Source of the DNA: Leptodactylus fallax | Taxonomy: Eukaryota; Chordata; Amphibia; Anura; Leptodactylidae | DNA length: 64,000 nt | NCBI GenBank assembly: GCA_947044405.1 | Contig: CAMRHE010000021.1 | Coordinates: 8,726,501-8,790,500 of the forward strand | Direction of reading: 5' to 3' | Shown: one piece after another, positions 23,172 through 34,760 of the stretch | Position numbering within the stretch: position 1 is the first letter of the stretch | How the letters are laid out: every line of letters starts with the position of its first letter | Made by a program: the position numbers and the translations under genes | The notes under the pieces: model-generated | Seen by the model: only the letters and a program-made list of their open reading frames with translations | What the model was told of the DNA's origin: nothing | Database searches by the model: none

Positions 23172-23186
23172 AGCTTATTATCATTA
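23172..23186. repeat. 15-bp target-site duplication (left copy)
   Basis: AGCTTATTATCATTA here is repeated exactly at 26242-26256 and brackets the Penelope-like element between them. Confidence 0.88.
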
Positions 23187-23259
23187 GTGGAAGAGTGAAG
23201 AAATCAGGTGATACCTTTTAGAGGCTAACTGAGTATATTTGATAAGTTTTGATAAGTAA

Positions 23260-23288
23260 GCTTTCAAGAGTCTAGCTCTCTTCTTCAG
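23260..23288 (-). ncRNA. Hammerhead ribozyme-like motif of PLE copy 1
   Basis: On the - strand: CTGAAGA, a four-base-pair stem AGAG/CTCT with a seven-base loop, then TGAAAGCTTAC. Both hammerhead boxes (CUGANGA and GAAA) are present, with one extra T before GAAA. The bases after GAAA form AAGCTT, a self-complementary short stem III, as in dimeric hammerheads. Known from Penelope-like elements; activity here is untested. Confidence 0.6.
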
Positions 23289-23630
23289 ACATGGTGTTAT
23301 ACAAGAACTGAAAATTCACAGATTATTTATACTCTATACACATGATCTTCAAAGGATTTTAGAGTCCTTAAAAAAAAAACAAAAATAAAATGCAATCTAA
23401 GTAGAGAAGTTATTTACAACCGGTCAAAAAAACTATCTGGAAAGTTGTGGTGCGTGACAGAGGGATCTGTTATCTGTTTGCTATCAGGAGGTGATTTGTG
23501 ACCCTCACAGTTCATACATAGTGTGACATGAAGCTGGCATGAATATTAAGTCCAAATTGCAGAGTTTGAAATTTTTTCATAAACTTGTACTCCTATTCTT
23601 TCCTTTCCTCCTGTGTCTTAAAATGTCCCA

Positions 23631-25950
23631 TTAAAACCACAACTCGCAAATAGAGTGGTTTTCTCCGGAGAAATGTGCGGCCCCTGGGAGATCTGTTCTG
23701 CTGTTATTAATATTGGATCTATGTGAGTTCATTCGCTGACTAAGTCTCTGCCCTGTTTCCCCCACATGGAGGCCTGTGGTGGGACATTGCACACACATTA
23801 TGAGGTACACCACATTGGAAGACCTGCAGGAGAATGTCCCCCTAATTCTGTGCACCTGTTATGACTGTGGGACAGGTACACTGTCAGCGGTGTGGATGTG
23901 CTTGCAGGTCATGCACCTTTTTTGTAGGAAAGGTGAGGTGCCATTTTCAGTTGGGGCCTTCAGGGCACTCCAGACAATAATAAGCCTCAGGTTTGGTGGT
24001 TGTCGAAAAGGAAAGGAGAGGGGGGACTGGAAATATGTCCTTGAGTCTGTTGTCCCTATGTAGCAACGGTTGGAGCTCCTTGGCAATCCTTCGTAGGATT
24101 TCCAGCTGTGGGTTGTAGGTGACAACTAGGGGCACTCAGGCATCTTTCTGGGTCTCTCTATATGTGAGCAGACTGTCTCTGTTAATGGCTACCACTTTGT
24201 TTAATTGGTTGTCCTTCACTTTTGGTTTGTATCCCAATCGGAGAAATTTCATCCTCAGATCCAGGAGGTGCTTGTCCAGGTCTGCTTTGTTGGAGCAAAT
24301 ATGATTATATCGTATAGCCTGGCTGTAGATAATAGATTGTCTTGTGTGTTTGGGGTGGAAGCTGTTGTTTTTTAGGTAGGCCGTTCTGTCTGTGGGTTTG
24401 TGGTATATCGATGTGAGTAGCCGGTGGTCTTTGATGTATATTGTGGTATCCAGAAAGTGAATTTCACTCCCTGAATAGCTAAGTTTAAGGTTGATGGTCG
24501 GGTGAAAGTCATTGAAGTCATTATGGAATTGAAGTAGGGCCTCCTCACCTGCAGTCCAGATGACAAGGATATCATCAATATAACGAAGGTAAATCATAGA
24601 TTTGGTGGTGCATGTTGATAAATATGCTCCTTCCAGTTCTGCCATAAAGAGATTTGCATACTGGGGTGCACATCTGGTCCCCATTGAAGTTCCCATTCAC
24701 TGTAGATATAGATCCTCTCCAAAGGTAAAATGGTTGTGGCTAAGGATGAATTGTATGAGCTGCGTTACTGGTTCTGTTGGGAGGTTTTGTTTTGCCAGGT
24801 GTACCCGACATGCTGCAACTCCATCCTTGTGGGGAATGTTGGTATACAGGGATTCCACATCCATGGTGGCCAAAATGGTACCCTCAGGTAGTGGGCCCAG
24901 GGCTTTCAGTTTGTTAAGAAGGTCAGTGGTGTCCTGGATATAGCTTGGAGTATCCCTGACAAGGGGTTTTAGGAGATTTTCCACCCAACCTGAGATGTTT
25001 TCTGTCAGTGTCCCAATGCCAGAAATGATAGGCCTCCCAGGGTTGCCCTCTTTGTGTATCTTTGGGAGCATATAGAAGCAGCCCGCCCTGGGATCTTGTG
25101 GGATAAGTCCTTTTACCTAATTCTAGATCTGGATTGGAAACTTCTTGATCATAATCTTTAGTTCTTTCATATAGGCCTTTGTGGGATCACTTCCAAGTTT
25201 GGAGTAATGGATGGGATTTGACAGTTGCCTGTTTGCTTCCTGGATATAGTCTGAGGTGTTCATTATGACTATTGCGCCCCCTTTGTCAGCTGGTTTTATT
25301 ATTATATCCTGATTTTCTTTCAGTGAAGTAATAGCCTTCTGTTCCTGCTGGGTTAGGTTATGCGCCTGTTTCTTTTGTTTCTCCAGGATTTCTGATTTTA
25401 CTTTGCTTCTGAAACAGTCAATATATTTATCCAGTGCTGCATTAGTTCCAGGGCGTGGGGTCCAGGTAGATTTTTTGGTAGGATTCCTTATCGGCTGTTC
25501 CATCTCAGAATCGCTGCTGTATGGAAGGTCTTTGTCATAAAAATATTCCCTCAATCTCATTTTTCTGAAAAACTCCTCCATATCATTACAGAGTTTGATA
25601 TGGTCAGTGTGTGCTGAGGGGCAGAAGGAGAGACCTTTGGAGAGAACTGACATTTCGTGTTTGTTTGGTTAATAAGAGGAAAGATTCACAACACAGCTTT
25701 GCTGAGCTGGGCTAGTATTTGCGGTTGTAGTAATGAGGCCTTTTTGTCTCAGTCTGTGGAGCTTTTTCTTTTTGTTGTTAATAAGCATGTCCTGAAGTTT
25801 CCAGTAGTATATGTGGAGTTTGGCCTTCATTTCCTCTGTGTCATTATCCAATGATGATTTTAGGGCCTGTATCTCCTCCTGTGTTCTTCTTTTTTGTTAT
25901 AGGAAATTTTTATCATATTGTTCCGCAGCCTTTCAGATGTCCGAATACAT
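23631..25950 (-). pseudogene. Penelope-like reverse transcriptase with C-terminal GIY-YIG-like nuclease, broken
   Basis: Most of the protein reads in one frame from about 25950 down to about 24006. It starts with a charged N-terminal segment (KKRRTQEEIQALKSSLDNDT) likely to form a coiled coil. Then come VVNLSSY and VLSKGLSFCPSAHTD, PADKGGAIVIMN, and the YMLPKIHKEGNPGRPIISGI block. RT motif A follows (MDVESLYTNIPH), then GTRCAPQYANLFM, and the catalytic YIDD in RYIDDILVIW at 24571-24582. Nonsense codons interrupt it near 25669, 25114-25122, 24694 and 24136. An extra T in the run at 24006-24009 shifts the frame into the nuclease. That part has a Cys cluster (KRCMTCKHIHT) and VVYLIMCVQCPTTGLHVGET, where the second box of GIY-YIG has become HVG. 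Function in a live element: nick DNA and reverse transcribe. Confidence 0.9.
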
Positions 25951-26241
25951 AGTTGTTCTGCATATCGGCTGTTGTAGTTGTGCGGGTTGGGTTACGTAAA
26001 TTGAAGCCTTTTGGGATGAGTCTCTCCTTTTTGCATTTTGTTAAGAAGAAGATGTCGCTGTTGAGTTGTGCAAGTTTCTTAAGCCGGTTTTTCCATTCTT
26101 TTGCGGTACATTGTGGTATCTTTCAAGTTGATAGTAGTATAATGTTGTACCGTGTTAGCCATAGAAATAGTGGAAGAGTGAAGAAATCAAGCGATACCTT
26201 TTAGAGGCTAACTGAGTATATTTGATAAGTTTTGATAAGTA

Positions 26242-26256
26242 AGCTTATTATCATTA
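26242..26256. repeat. 15-bp target-site duplication (right copy)
   Basis: Exact repeat of 23172-23186. Confidence 0.88.
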
Positions 26257-26738
26257 CACATGCAGTTTTATTCTATCCTTGGTGCAGTACATGATGCAGT
26301 AGTTTTCTTTTATACAAAGCTAGGAGTGGATCCCAAAAATTTAAGAATACAGTATAAAGATGATCTACTATTGTTTTTTTTTTTTTTTGCATCTACTGTT
26401 GAGTTTAACGTACATAGAAATGATGCAACAACTGCACCATATTCGTAAAGCATCTGACTGTTATGTTTTGGGTTTTGTGCATTTTAGAGATCTAAAAACT
26501 GCAAAATTTCATTTTTATAAAAATAAATATTCATAAAACCTGTCAGATTGTTTCTCTTGGGCAAGGTATTCACTAAATGCTTTTATATATACTAATTTAC
26601 CTTTATTTGAGCTATTAAATAAATGGCTTGAATTAATCTATATAATGTAAATAAGGCTTTATCAAACTACTATTGAAAGTTCAGCTATTGAAAGTGCAAC
26701 TTCTTAATATACTTGTGTTTTATCCACCTTATTCAATA
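26257..26738. other. No recognised features
   Basis: AT-rich, a poly-T run near 26375-26388. Short open frames only. Confidence 0.45.
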
Positions 26739-26740
26739 TA

Positions 26741-27674
<934 letters not shown>

Positions 27675-27744
27675 TATATGCTTGCTATCAGTGCATAGAA
27701 CGATGCTTTCTCACATTTAGTATCTGACAATGACAACCTGTGTT

Positions 27745-27797
27745 CAAATATACTCAGTTAGCCTCTAAAAGGTATCGCCTGATTTCTTCACTCTTCC
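27745..27797 (+). mobile_element. 53-bp severely truncated PLE tail
   Basis: CAAATATACTCAGTTAGCCT through CTCTTCC matches the 3' terminal 53 or so bases of PLE copy 1 (complement of about 23190-23242). It is flanked by a perfect 12-bp direct repeat ACAACCTGTGTT at 27733-27744 and 27798-27809. This is a new insertion event cut short at its 5' side. Confidence 0.88.
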
Positions 27798-27809
27798 ACA
27801 ACCTGTGTT

Positions 27810-28260
27810 AAGGACAGATTTTTAGAGTTTCAATAGTCTGCATAACCTCGATCAGATCATTGCACAGATTGTCTAGCTTGAGTTCTGCCTCGGTATTTGG
27901 TATATTACGTTTTTTCATTTAGAGTCTGCTGCAATCAGAAATGGCAATGACCCAGCAGCAGTACAAAAGGCTATATATGTGCAGGAATAGGGGTTGAGAA
28001 AGTGTTCATGTTTTTGAGGTAAGGGAGGTCAGTTTAACATACCTTTACAAAAGCCTGACCAGATATAAAGAAGGAACCTAGAATCTTCTCATCCAGTCCT
28101 ATATTTACCCCTTAAGGACTTATTTTGCTTTGAAGGGTTAATATCAGGGAATTAGTCAGACATCACATTCAGGAGTAGTCCAATGCCAAACCGGTTTAGT
28201 AACACAACGGGTCCACACTCACTGCATTACACTGCATCTTAACTAATGACTGTATGATGC
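27810..28260. other. No recognised features
   Basis: Non-coding; the phrase ACCCCTTAAGGACTTATTTT at 28108 resembles the start of a dispersed repeat, without support for its limits. Confidence 0.4.
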
Positions 28261-28262
28261 TA

Positions 28263-28638
28263 CAGGTGCATCTCAATAAATTAGAATATCTTTGAAATGT
28301 TTCTTTCTTTCAGTAATTGAGTTAAAAAAGTGACCTCCTATATTTTCTAGATTCTTTACACACAGAGTGTACTATTTCAAGTGTTTTATTTCTGTAAATG
28401 TTGATTATGGATTACAGTTAATGAAAACCCAAATCTAAGAAAATTAGAATATTGTAAAAAAGTTCAGTATTGTAAATTCAGTGTGTCACCTGCCAAGGTT
28501 TCCTAAGCCTTTAAATGGTCCCTAAGTCTGGTTCAGTAGGACACACAATCATGGAAGACCCTGATTATGGATTGTATTACTGAATTACTGAAATGAATGA
28601 ACGTTTCAAAAATATTCTAATTTATTGAGATGCACCTA
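28263..28638. mobile_element. Tc1-type MITE
   Basis: Terminal inverted repeats CAGGTGCATCTCAATAAATT (28263) and its complement (to 28638, last base changed) are flanked by TA at 28261-28262 and 28639-28640. At 376 bp it has no transposase and is probably an internal-deletion derivative of a Tc1-like element. Confidence 0.9.
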
Positions 28639-28640
28639 TA

Positions 28641-30494
28641 TGTGACTATCATACAGTAAGACATTGCTATTATCATTGTTGATTCTGTTGAAAAAGGTCA
28701 TGAGACTGAAACATCTGCTTTATAATCTACTATTTTGCTGTTTCTGCTTACTACTAACCTAAATACCTATTGATTTAAAAAAGCACTGAAATTATTCCTG
28801 TTTAATATGTGATTGCATCGTGTCCCCCACAAGCACCTGTATATAACAAAGTAGCGTCAGGGGTATCACTACTTATTGTAACCTGGTTGTCTGTTACAGC
28901 TCAGATCCCGCAGTGATTACAAACTCTGCTTTTGAGACTTGTGATGGTAAGGTGGTGCAGATGCACGCCTTGAACTTTTCGCTAGTTGCATTGAAAGGAT
29001 TACATCTCTGTCTAGACTGCCTGCATATTGATAGAGAGGTGTACTGCTATCAGATTGACGCAGGATGGTTTATAGTTATATTACATATTGTGAAATGATG
29101 GTATTGCATAATGTGGTTATGTGAGTCCAAATTAGTATAATTGTTATATGACCTACCTCAGAGAATCATAACACCACACACAGCATCATAGTGTGTTTAA
29201 GCAATTCTAACCTTAATGGAGGAAAGGCTGAGGATTAAATACATTGTAGGTGTGGTTATACATTGTATAGACAATGATAGGGTGTGATTAGTATAGTTGG
29301 CATGACATGATTAGTCATAATGTTGTAACATTATAACATTTGGCACATAGCTATTGGATATTAAGGAAAAATGTCATATCTTGATAGTAAGAAGAGTTTC
29401 AGTTCTAAGAAGGAGGATGTACTTTGGGCAACACCCTGGCAAGGAATGTAAGATGGCTACAGGCATATGATGGCATCCCTCACACTTTTGTCACTTTAAC
29501 TGGTACAGGTCATCACGTGGTCTGTATTCTAGCATTTTCTGGAAGCTGTATTATGTGCTTATCCCTTAGACGCAGTATGAAGTTTCTCCTTTGGTGAGAC
29601 CCAATGACATCAGGTGTTACTCAAATTACCTAGGGATGAGAAGGGCTCTGCATTTAAGGACCCATTCTAGCTCTCTGTCAGTTTGAGAGCAGGACTACTT
29701 GTAGATGAGGAGAACAGCTTGAAATGTGACAAGCCTGGTAGTTTGTAGGACAGCTTGAGGAATGGAGCCACCTCACAGCTAGAGAAACACCAATTGGTAC
29801 CTGGAATTGACACACTTTAGAGGGCCTCATAACTAGGAGAGCCAACTTTCAGGTAGTGGGTAGTGCAACCCGCATGAAAGCAGAAGCATGTTTTTTGCTA
29901 CTGCGGCCTGTAACCTTGTGATCAGTTGCATCAACGAATCCCAGAGATAGCAACCATTTTGCCATTGACCAGCTGTCACTGTCTCTTATACAATTGACAT
30001 CATGTACATGTATGGTAGATGTGTTAATTAACTGCATTCCCTAACATATATGTACATGACCATGCGTGGAGGTGTTAATATCAATAACTACAGATATTTT
30101 CTATTCAACATTTTTTTCAGATAAAGCTGAGCACTGGCTCCTGTTGAAAACAGACAGTAATGATCAGTTTCCCTCTAACTTGTAGCAGAATAGAGAGGTT
30201 ATCCAACATATTTAAAAAATAAATAATGAAAACTACTGCATAAAATAACAAAATAAATAGTAGTCCCCCTTCTGTTTCCCTGATGACCAGAGCTGGTTTT
30301 CCAATGGTCCTCCTGGTTTCTGTTTACATTAGGACAGAATTTGCCTTCTACTGTATCAACAGTTGTCACAAGTAATCATGGTTCCCATCATTGAGCCAGT
30401 AATATTGCATGGCAGCATTGACAACATCGATTGGCTGTAGCAATCACATGGTGTCCACATGTAAACAGAGAACAGCGAAACCATTGAGCACTGG
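28641..30494. other. Non-coding; a weak hammerhead-like motif and a shared repeat
   Basis: At 28685-28712 (+) CTGTTGAAAAAGGTCATGAGACTGAAAC resembles a degenerate hammerhead core (stem GGTC/GACT). Segment 29528-29566 matches 9858-9905. Around 30000 the phrases CATGTACATGTATGGTAG look like dispersed repeat. No gene recognised. Confidence 0.45.
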
Positions 30495-31223
30495 ATTGCC
30501 AAGGAATGGAGAGATCCAGGGCCAGCTCCAGGTTTTGGTGGGCGCTTGAGCGACAGAATCTCAGCTAGCCTCCTATCAATCATGGTAAGAGGCCCAATCA
30601 TTTACATCCAGTGAGCACTGCAATTCATATAAAACATCATATCCAGGGTCGTAAATATCGGGGTAGCAGAGGTAGTGGCAGCAACAGGGCCTGGGACATT
30701 AGGGGGCCCGGAGCCCTGCAGCAGCCGCTACCACGAACCCCACAAACCAGTGGCGTAACGATCGCGGTCGCAGGAGGTTCTGGAGATGGCCGGGCCCTGG
30801 ACCACTATGATAGCGGTCGGGGGAAAGCCTGGTTCCCCGACTGCTATACATACTGTTATTGGAAAGGGACCCTGGCATATTGCAGGCCCCTTTCCAATAG
30901 ATGGCAGGGCAGGGCACCCAGGGGAGGTAACTGAAAATAAGAAATACATATTCTCACCTCTCCTGGGCACAGCGTTCTCTCCGGCACTCTTCCGTCATGT
31001 TACTGAGGCCTGTGATTAGGCCCCAGCGGTCACATGGGGAGCGGCCGCGTAATGACGTCAGTGCGCCCCCATGTGACCGCTGAGGCCCAATCACAGGCCT
31101 CAGCAGAGACATCGGAAGAGGGCCTGAAGAGGCTGAAGATGGCAGGATGGGGCGAGGATGCCAAGGAAAGGTAAGGCATGAGTGTTTGTTATTTTTAATC
31201 CCTTTCCCTGGGCCTCCGTTTAT
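30495..31223. repeat. GC-rich repeat with CAGTGGCGTAAC end and a long hairpin
   Basis: CAGTGGCGTAAC at 30748 matches the terminal sequence of the hAT-type element ending at 49836 and resembles that ending at 62751. A partly similar start, CAGGGTCGTAAATATCG, lies near 30646. The hairpin at 31004-31102 is listed separately. Open frames on both strands here are by-products of high GC content and palindromes. Outer limits uncertain. Confidence 0.5.
31004..31102. repeat. 37-bp inverted repeat with a CRE-like palindrome in the loop
   Basis: Arms 31004-31040 and 31066-31102 match at 34 of 37 positions (TGAGGCCTGTGATT... and its complement). The 25-bp loop holds GCGGCCGC (31041-31048) and TGACGTCA (31053-31060). 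TGACGTCA is the binding palindrome of CREB/ATF factors; use here is unproven. Confidence 0.85.
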
Positions 31224-31433
31224 TATACTCTGGGGTCTGGCGTAAACACTATGGTTTGGCCATGGTGTAAACGCCACAACAAAAACGGTGGCATTTTACA
31301 GTCCCTGCAAAGTGGATGGGTAACCTCTGTGGACTTTCTTTGAAAAGTGTTGCAGGAAATACTGTAATACATTTCTGCCATGGTTTTTCCTGCAGCACTT
31401 TTTCGCTGTGGCCTACTACGTAGGGTCTTAGCC
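31224..31433. mobile_element. Harbinger-like MITE, copy 1 (left end worn)
   Basis: Right end GGGTCTTAGCC at 31433 is followed by TTA. Interior blocks CAAAGTGGATGGG and GTGGACTTTCTTTGAAAAGTG match the copies at 33562 and 46881. The left end is too diverged to fix precisely. Non-coding. Confidence 0.65.
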
Positions 31434-32142
31434 TTAATGGGGTTGTCCAGGATAAATTTATATTTTAAACATAAACCCCACATGCCCAGAGCTGTTTTTA
31501 TACTTTTTAGCTATCGACTAAATGCTCATCTGGCCAACAGCTATTCCTCCTAACTAGATATGTCAAGATTGTGATCAGTTGACTCGCTATCATTCTAGAG
31601 TGTTAAAATGTAAGCCAAGAAGACTAGTTGTATTGCCACAATAAGGCATATTTTATATATGTACCATGTGTCATAGACCATCAGGCGCAAAAGATTTGCT
31701 AAAATGAATTCACAACTGGGAGCAAAGTTATCAAAGCAAAGTGTAATGGAAGTGGCATTAAGACTGACCATGCAATAGTACATACACTGATTTAAGAGGA
31801 ATGATCTATATAATATAGAAAATGTGTTTTTAATATGAATTGAATGAATATTAGCAGTATAATATCATCATCAGACACTGTACTGAATTAAAATGTATGA
31901 TACAGATGTTAGTAGTATGTAACAACATATGTGATGCCTTAGGAAGATGCATGCATACATTAACTCATTAACTAAATCATTCAAGAATTATTTGTCAAAA
32001 CATGTTTTCATTCATCAAAATGTCAATTACGCATCTGGACATTGTGCCTTTATTTGTATGCAATTTTATTATTAGTCTAACCAATATATATGGTTCTCTT
32101 AACTCAACGTCTGTTTGTGATATTGATCTATATTTTCATACT
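31434..32142. other. Non-coding; T2-type end at 31434
   Basis: TTAATGGGGTTGTCCAGG starts at 31434 and looks like a T2-type end directly beside the Harbinger-like MITE. Nothing else recognised. Confidence 0.45.
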
Positions 32143-32145
32143 TAA

Positions 32146-32393
32146 GGCTAAGGCCCCACATAGCGTGGCGCAGCAAAAAAGCACTACGACAAAAACCGCG
32201 GTGGCAATGCATCACGAATTTTCCGCAGTGCTTTTCACAGAAAGGAAACCTCTGTGGACTTTCTGCTTCAATTATACCTATAGGGAAACCGCCGGTGTTT
32301 CTGTAACTATAATTGTCATGATGCGATTTCAAAACCGTGTCCGCTGCACATATTTTCCAAACCGTGGCATTTACGCCATGTGGGGCCCCGGCC
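32146..32393. mobile_element. Harbinger-like MITE, copy 2
   Basis: Starts GGCTAAGGCCCCACATAGCG, ends CATGTGGGGCCCCGGCC, with TAA at 32143-32145 and 32394-32396 as a 3-bp target duplication. Interior contains AACCTCTGTGGACTTTCTG and ATTATACCTATAGGGAAACC, shared with copies 3 and 4. 3-bp TWA targets are typical of PIF/Harbinger elements. Confidence 0.82.
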
Positions 32394-32836
32394 TAAAGGG
32401 GTATTCCCATGAAAGACATTTATGGCATATCCACAGAATGTCTGATAGATGCGGGTCCCACCTCAGGCACCTACACCTATTTCTAAAGGGAGCCCCCAAG
32501 GTTCCATCCCCTTGCTCTATCTTAGGCTTTACAGCTCTGAGATACACAGTTTCTGTAACTCCCATAGACTTGAATAGGAGTTACAGATTCAGTAAAGAAC
32601 AGTGAGATACCCCCATTCATTTCTAGCTCAGAGCTACATATTTTTCCATAAAGCCAGCTATTGAAGACTTCACTGTCAGTGAGATCTCGGTCAGGTAAGA
32701 GCCAGGGGATGGAACTCGGGGGGTTCATTTTAGAGATAGGTGCAAGTCCCAGAGGTGAAACTCATATATATCAGACATTTATGGCATATCCTGCATATAT
32801 GCCATAAGTGTCTTTCATGGGAACATCCGTTTAAAT
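32394..32836. mobile_element. T2-type MITE next to the Harbinger-like MITE
   Basis: Left arm AAAGGGGTATTCCCATGAAA then GACATTTATGGCATATCC; right arm GTCTTTCATGGGAACATCC then GTTTAA. The left TTAA has become CTAA. Arms are inverted; no coding. Confidence 0.72.
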
Positions 32837-33558
32837 AGTAAAACTACTCACACGATCATCAATAATGCCAGGACACTTGCTAAAAGAGACTTTCCATGTA
32901 AATGTCAACCTAACTGCATGTAATATATTTCTTAATGCATGTTCATTTTGAAAAACCATGTCATAGTTTTGAAAAATGTAAAAACTTACCCTCTGCAAAA
33001 AGAAAGTATTAGAGTACTCCAGTGTCTTTATGAGTAGAATTTAAATAGTATGTATAATCCTATACGTACATGCATATAGTGACTGCGTGTGTTAGATTAT
33101 TTTATCATTTTGGAAAAGTTATAATTAAAGGGATGGTCCACCTCCAGTGTATTTCTCTACTTGGAAGGTGGTGGAGCTGCTCCCCCCACTGATGTTCAAG
33201 ATTATCTAGTTAATGTTATTATCATTTCATTCATTCATTGTATTGCATTGTGATAAGTCACACAATTCTCACTTTTGTGCAGTAGCTGTTCCCTTTCCAA
33301 AATGGAGCTGCGAAGAGAGGTGAAACAGACGCTATGATGGAAATGTACACAGAAGAGGCACCACACCAGTGTGAGGATGAAGAAGACACAGTGATGCTTG
33401 GAGGAGCTGCAGAATAGATAAATTAGTTGATATTTTCCTGCTAGTAGAGTAGATCTTGTGTGTTGGTGGTAACATGCCCTAAATTCAGCACATAAGGATC
33501 TATCATGAACAGGCAACCAAAGAGGAAAAGTTGTGACAGGAATGTGGGCATCTAACCT
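32837..33558. other. No gene recognised; possible T2-like end at 33125
   Basis: TTAAAGGGATGGTCCACCTC near 33125 resembles a T2-type end without a partner. The rest has no recognised signature. Confidence 0.4.
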
Positions 33559-33561
33559 TTA

Positions 33562-33913
33562 GGCTGGGGCCACATGATGCAAAAACGCTGCGATTTGGCC
33601 ACAGCAGAAACGCCGTGGCAAAAACCCATACCAGTTTACAATATCTACAAAGTGGATGGGATTCTGGCTAATCCCATCCACACATTGCAGAAAAATATAT
33701 GTGGCGTTGTGGTTTTTGTAAATTGCAGCATGTCAATTATACCTACAGAAACGCTGGTGTTTTCCGTATAGGTATAATAGGGACAGAAAGACCGCAGAGG
33801 AAAACTCTGCGGACTTTCTGTGAAAAGCACTGCGGAAAAAAATGCGATGCGTTTCTGCCACAGTCTTTTCCGCTGTACTTTTTGGCTGCAGCTCGCTTAG
33901 TGGGGCCTTAGCC
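33562..33913. mobile_element. Harbinger-like MITE, copy 3
   Basis: Starts GGCTGGGGCCACATGATGC, ends GTGGGGCCTTAGCC, with TTA at 33559-33561 and 33914-33916. Contains the paired blocks GTGGATGGGATT/AATCCCATCCAC and CTCTGCGGACTTTCTG. 352 bp, non-coding. Confidence 0.85.
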
Positions 33914-33924
33914 TTAAAGGGCGC

Positions 33925-34760
33925 AGGGTAGTTTGGGCGTTAATGCTTGACAACTTTTTTCATATTTTCCATCCCCACCTTCCAAAATACATAACTTTTT
34001 TTTTATTTTTCTGTTGTCATAGATATGTGAGGGCTTAATCTTTCCATGATGAGTTGTACATTCATTTGACACCATTTTGGGGTACATATAATTTTTTTAT
34101 TAGCTTTTATTAATCTTATTGTTGCGTCCATGTGAAAACACAATTATTTTTTGCATTTTACTTTTACGGCATTCACTCTACATTAAAAATGGCTTGGCAA
34201 TTTTTTCCAGTGGACCAGTAAGATTATGGCAATACCATATTTATTTTGGTTTTATGTTTTAACCCTTTTACTTCATAAAACATCATTTTTCGAAACTAAA
34301 CAATTTGCCTGGAGTCAACATATTCTGATGCCTGAAACTTTTTTACTGTAATGTTCACAGAGCTATGTCAGGGCTCTTTATTTGTGAGAAAAGTTGTAGT
34401 TTTTACTGCTACTAATTTTTGGTATGTGTGACTTTTGGATCACTTTTTATTGCAATTTTTGGAGGAGGGAAAGTGACAAATACAAAGTACATACGTACAA
34501 ATAATTTGTGCATTGTGGTAATTTTTTATTTTGATAATGCTTGAATGCACTTACACATGGGGATACCTAACATGTTTGTTTATTTTATTTTGTTTACATT
34601 ATGTATTTTTAAAATTAAAAGGTGTTTTTTTCTACTTTTATTTATTTATACGTGCAGTAGAGTAGGTGAGCAACTGCATCCTGCCATGGCAGCCCCTCAG
34701 ACTGCGGTGGGGGGGGGAAGTCTTTCCCCTTACCCACCCAGATGCTGTGATCACTATTGA
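33925..34760 (+). repeat. Older interspersed repeat R1, copy 2 (uninterrupted)
   Basis: Collinear with 4795-4904 plus 6232-6890. At the place where copy 1 holds a T2 MITE, this copy reads GAGGGCTTAATCTTTCC with a single TTAA. Class unknown, no coding sequence. Confidence 0.7.

Larger units (their letters stand above)
23187..26241 (-). mobile_element. Penelope-like retroelement (PLE), copy 1, with both ends
   Basis: A 3055-bp insertion between perfect 15-bp direct repeats. It carries a Penelope-type reverse transcriptase and a GIY-YIG-like endonuclease on the - strand. Related terminal sequence (GTGGAAGAGTGAAGAAATCA and the GATACCTTTTAGAGGCTAAC block) occurs at both ends in direct orientation: 23187-23262 and 26170-26241. 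The left (3') end also keeps a hammerhead-like motif. The right (5') end stops near the position where that ribozyme would cut. All genes are broken. Confidence 0.92.

Noticed and set aside
31053..31060. A host gene promoter marked by TGACGTCA
   Set aside because: The site is in the loop of a repeat hairpin and no gene follows on either side.
30611..31277. Overlapping open frames on both strands in a GC-rich stretch
   Set aside because: High GC and inverted repeats explain them; the motifs are not protein-like and the stretch has repeat ends.
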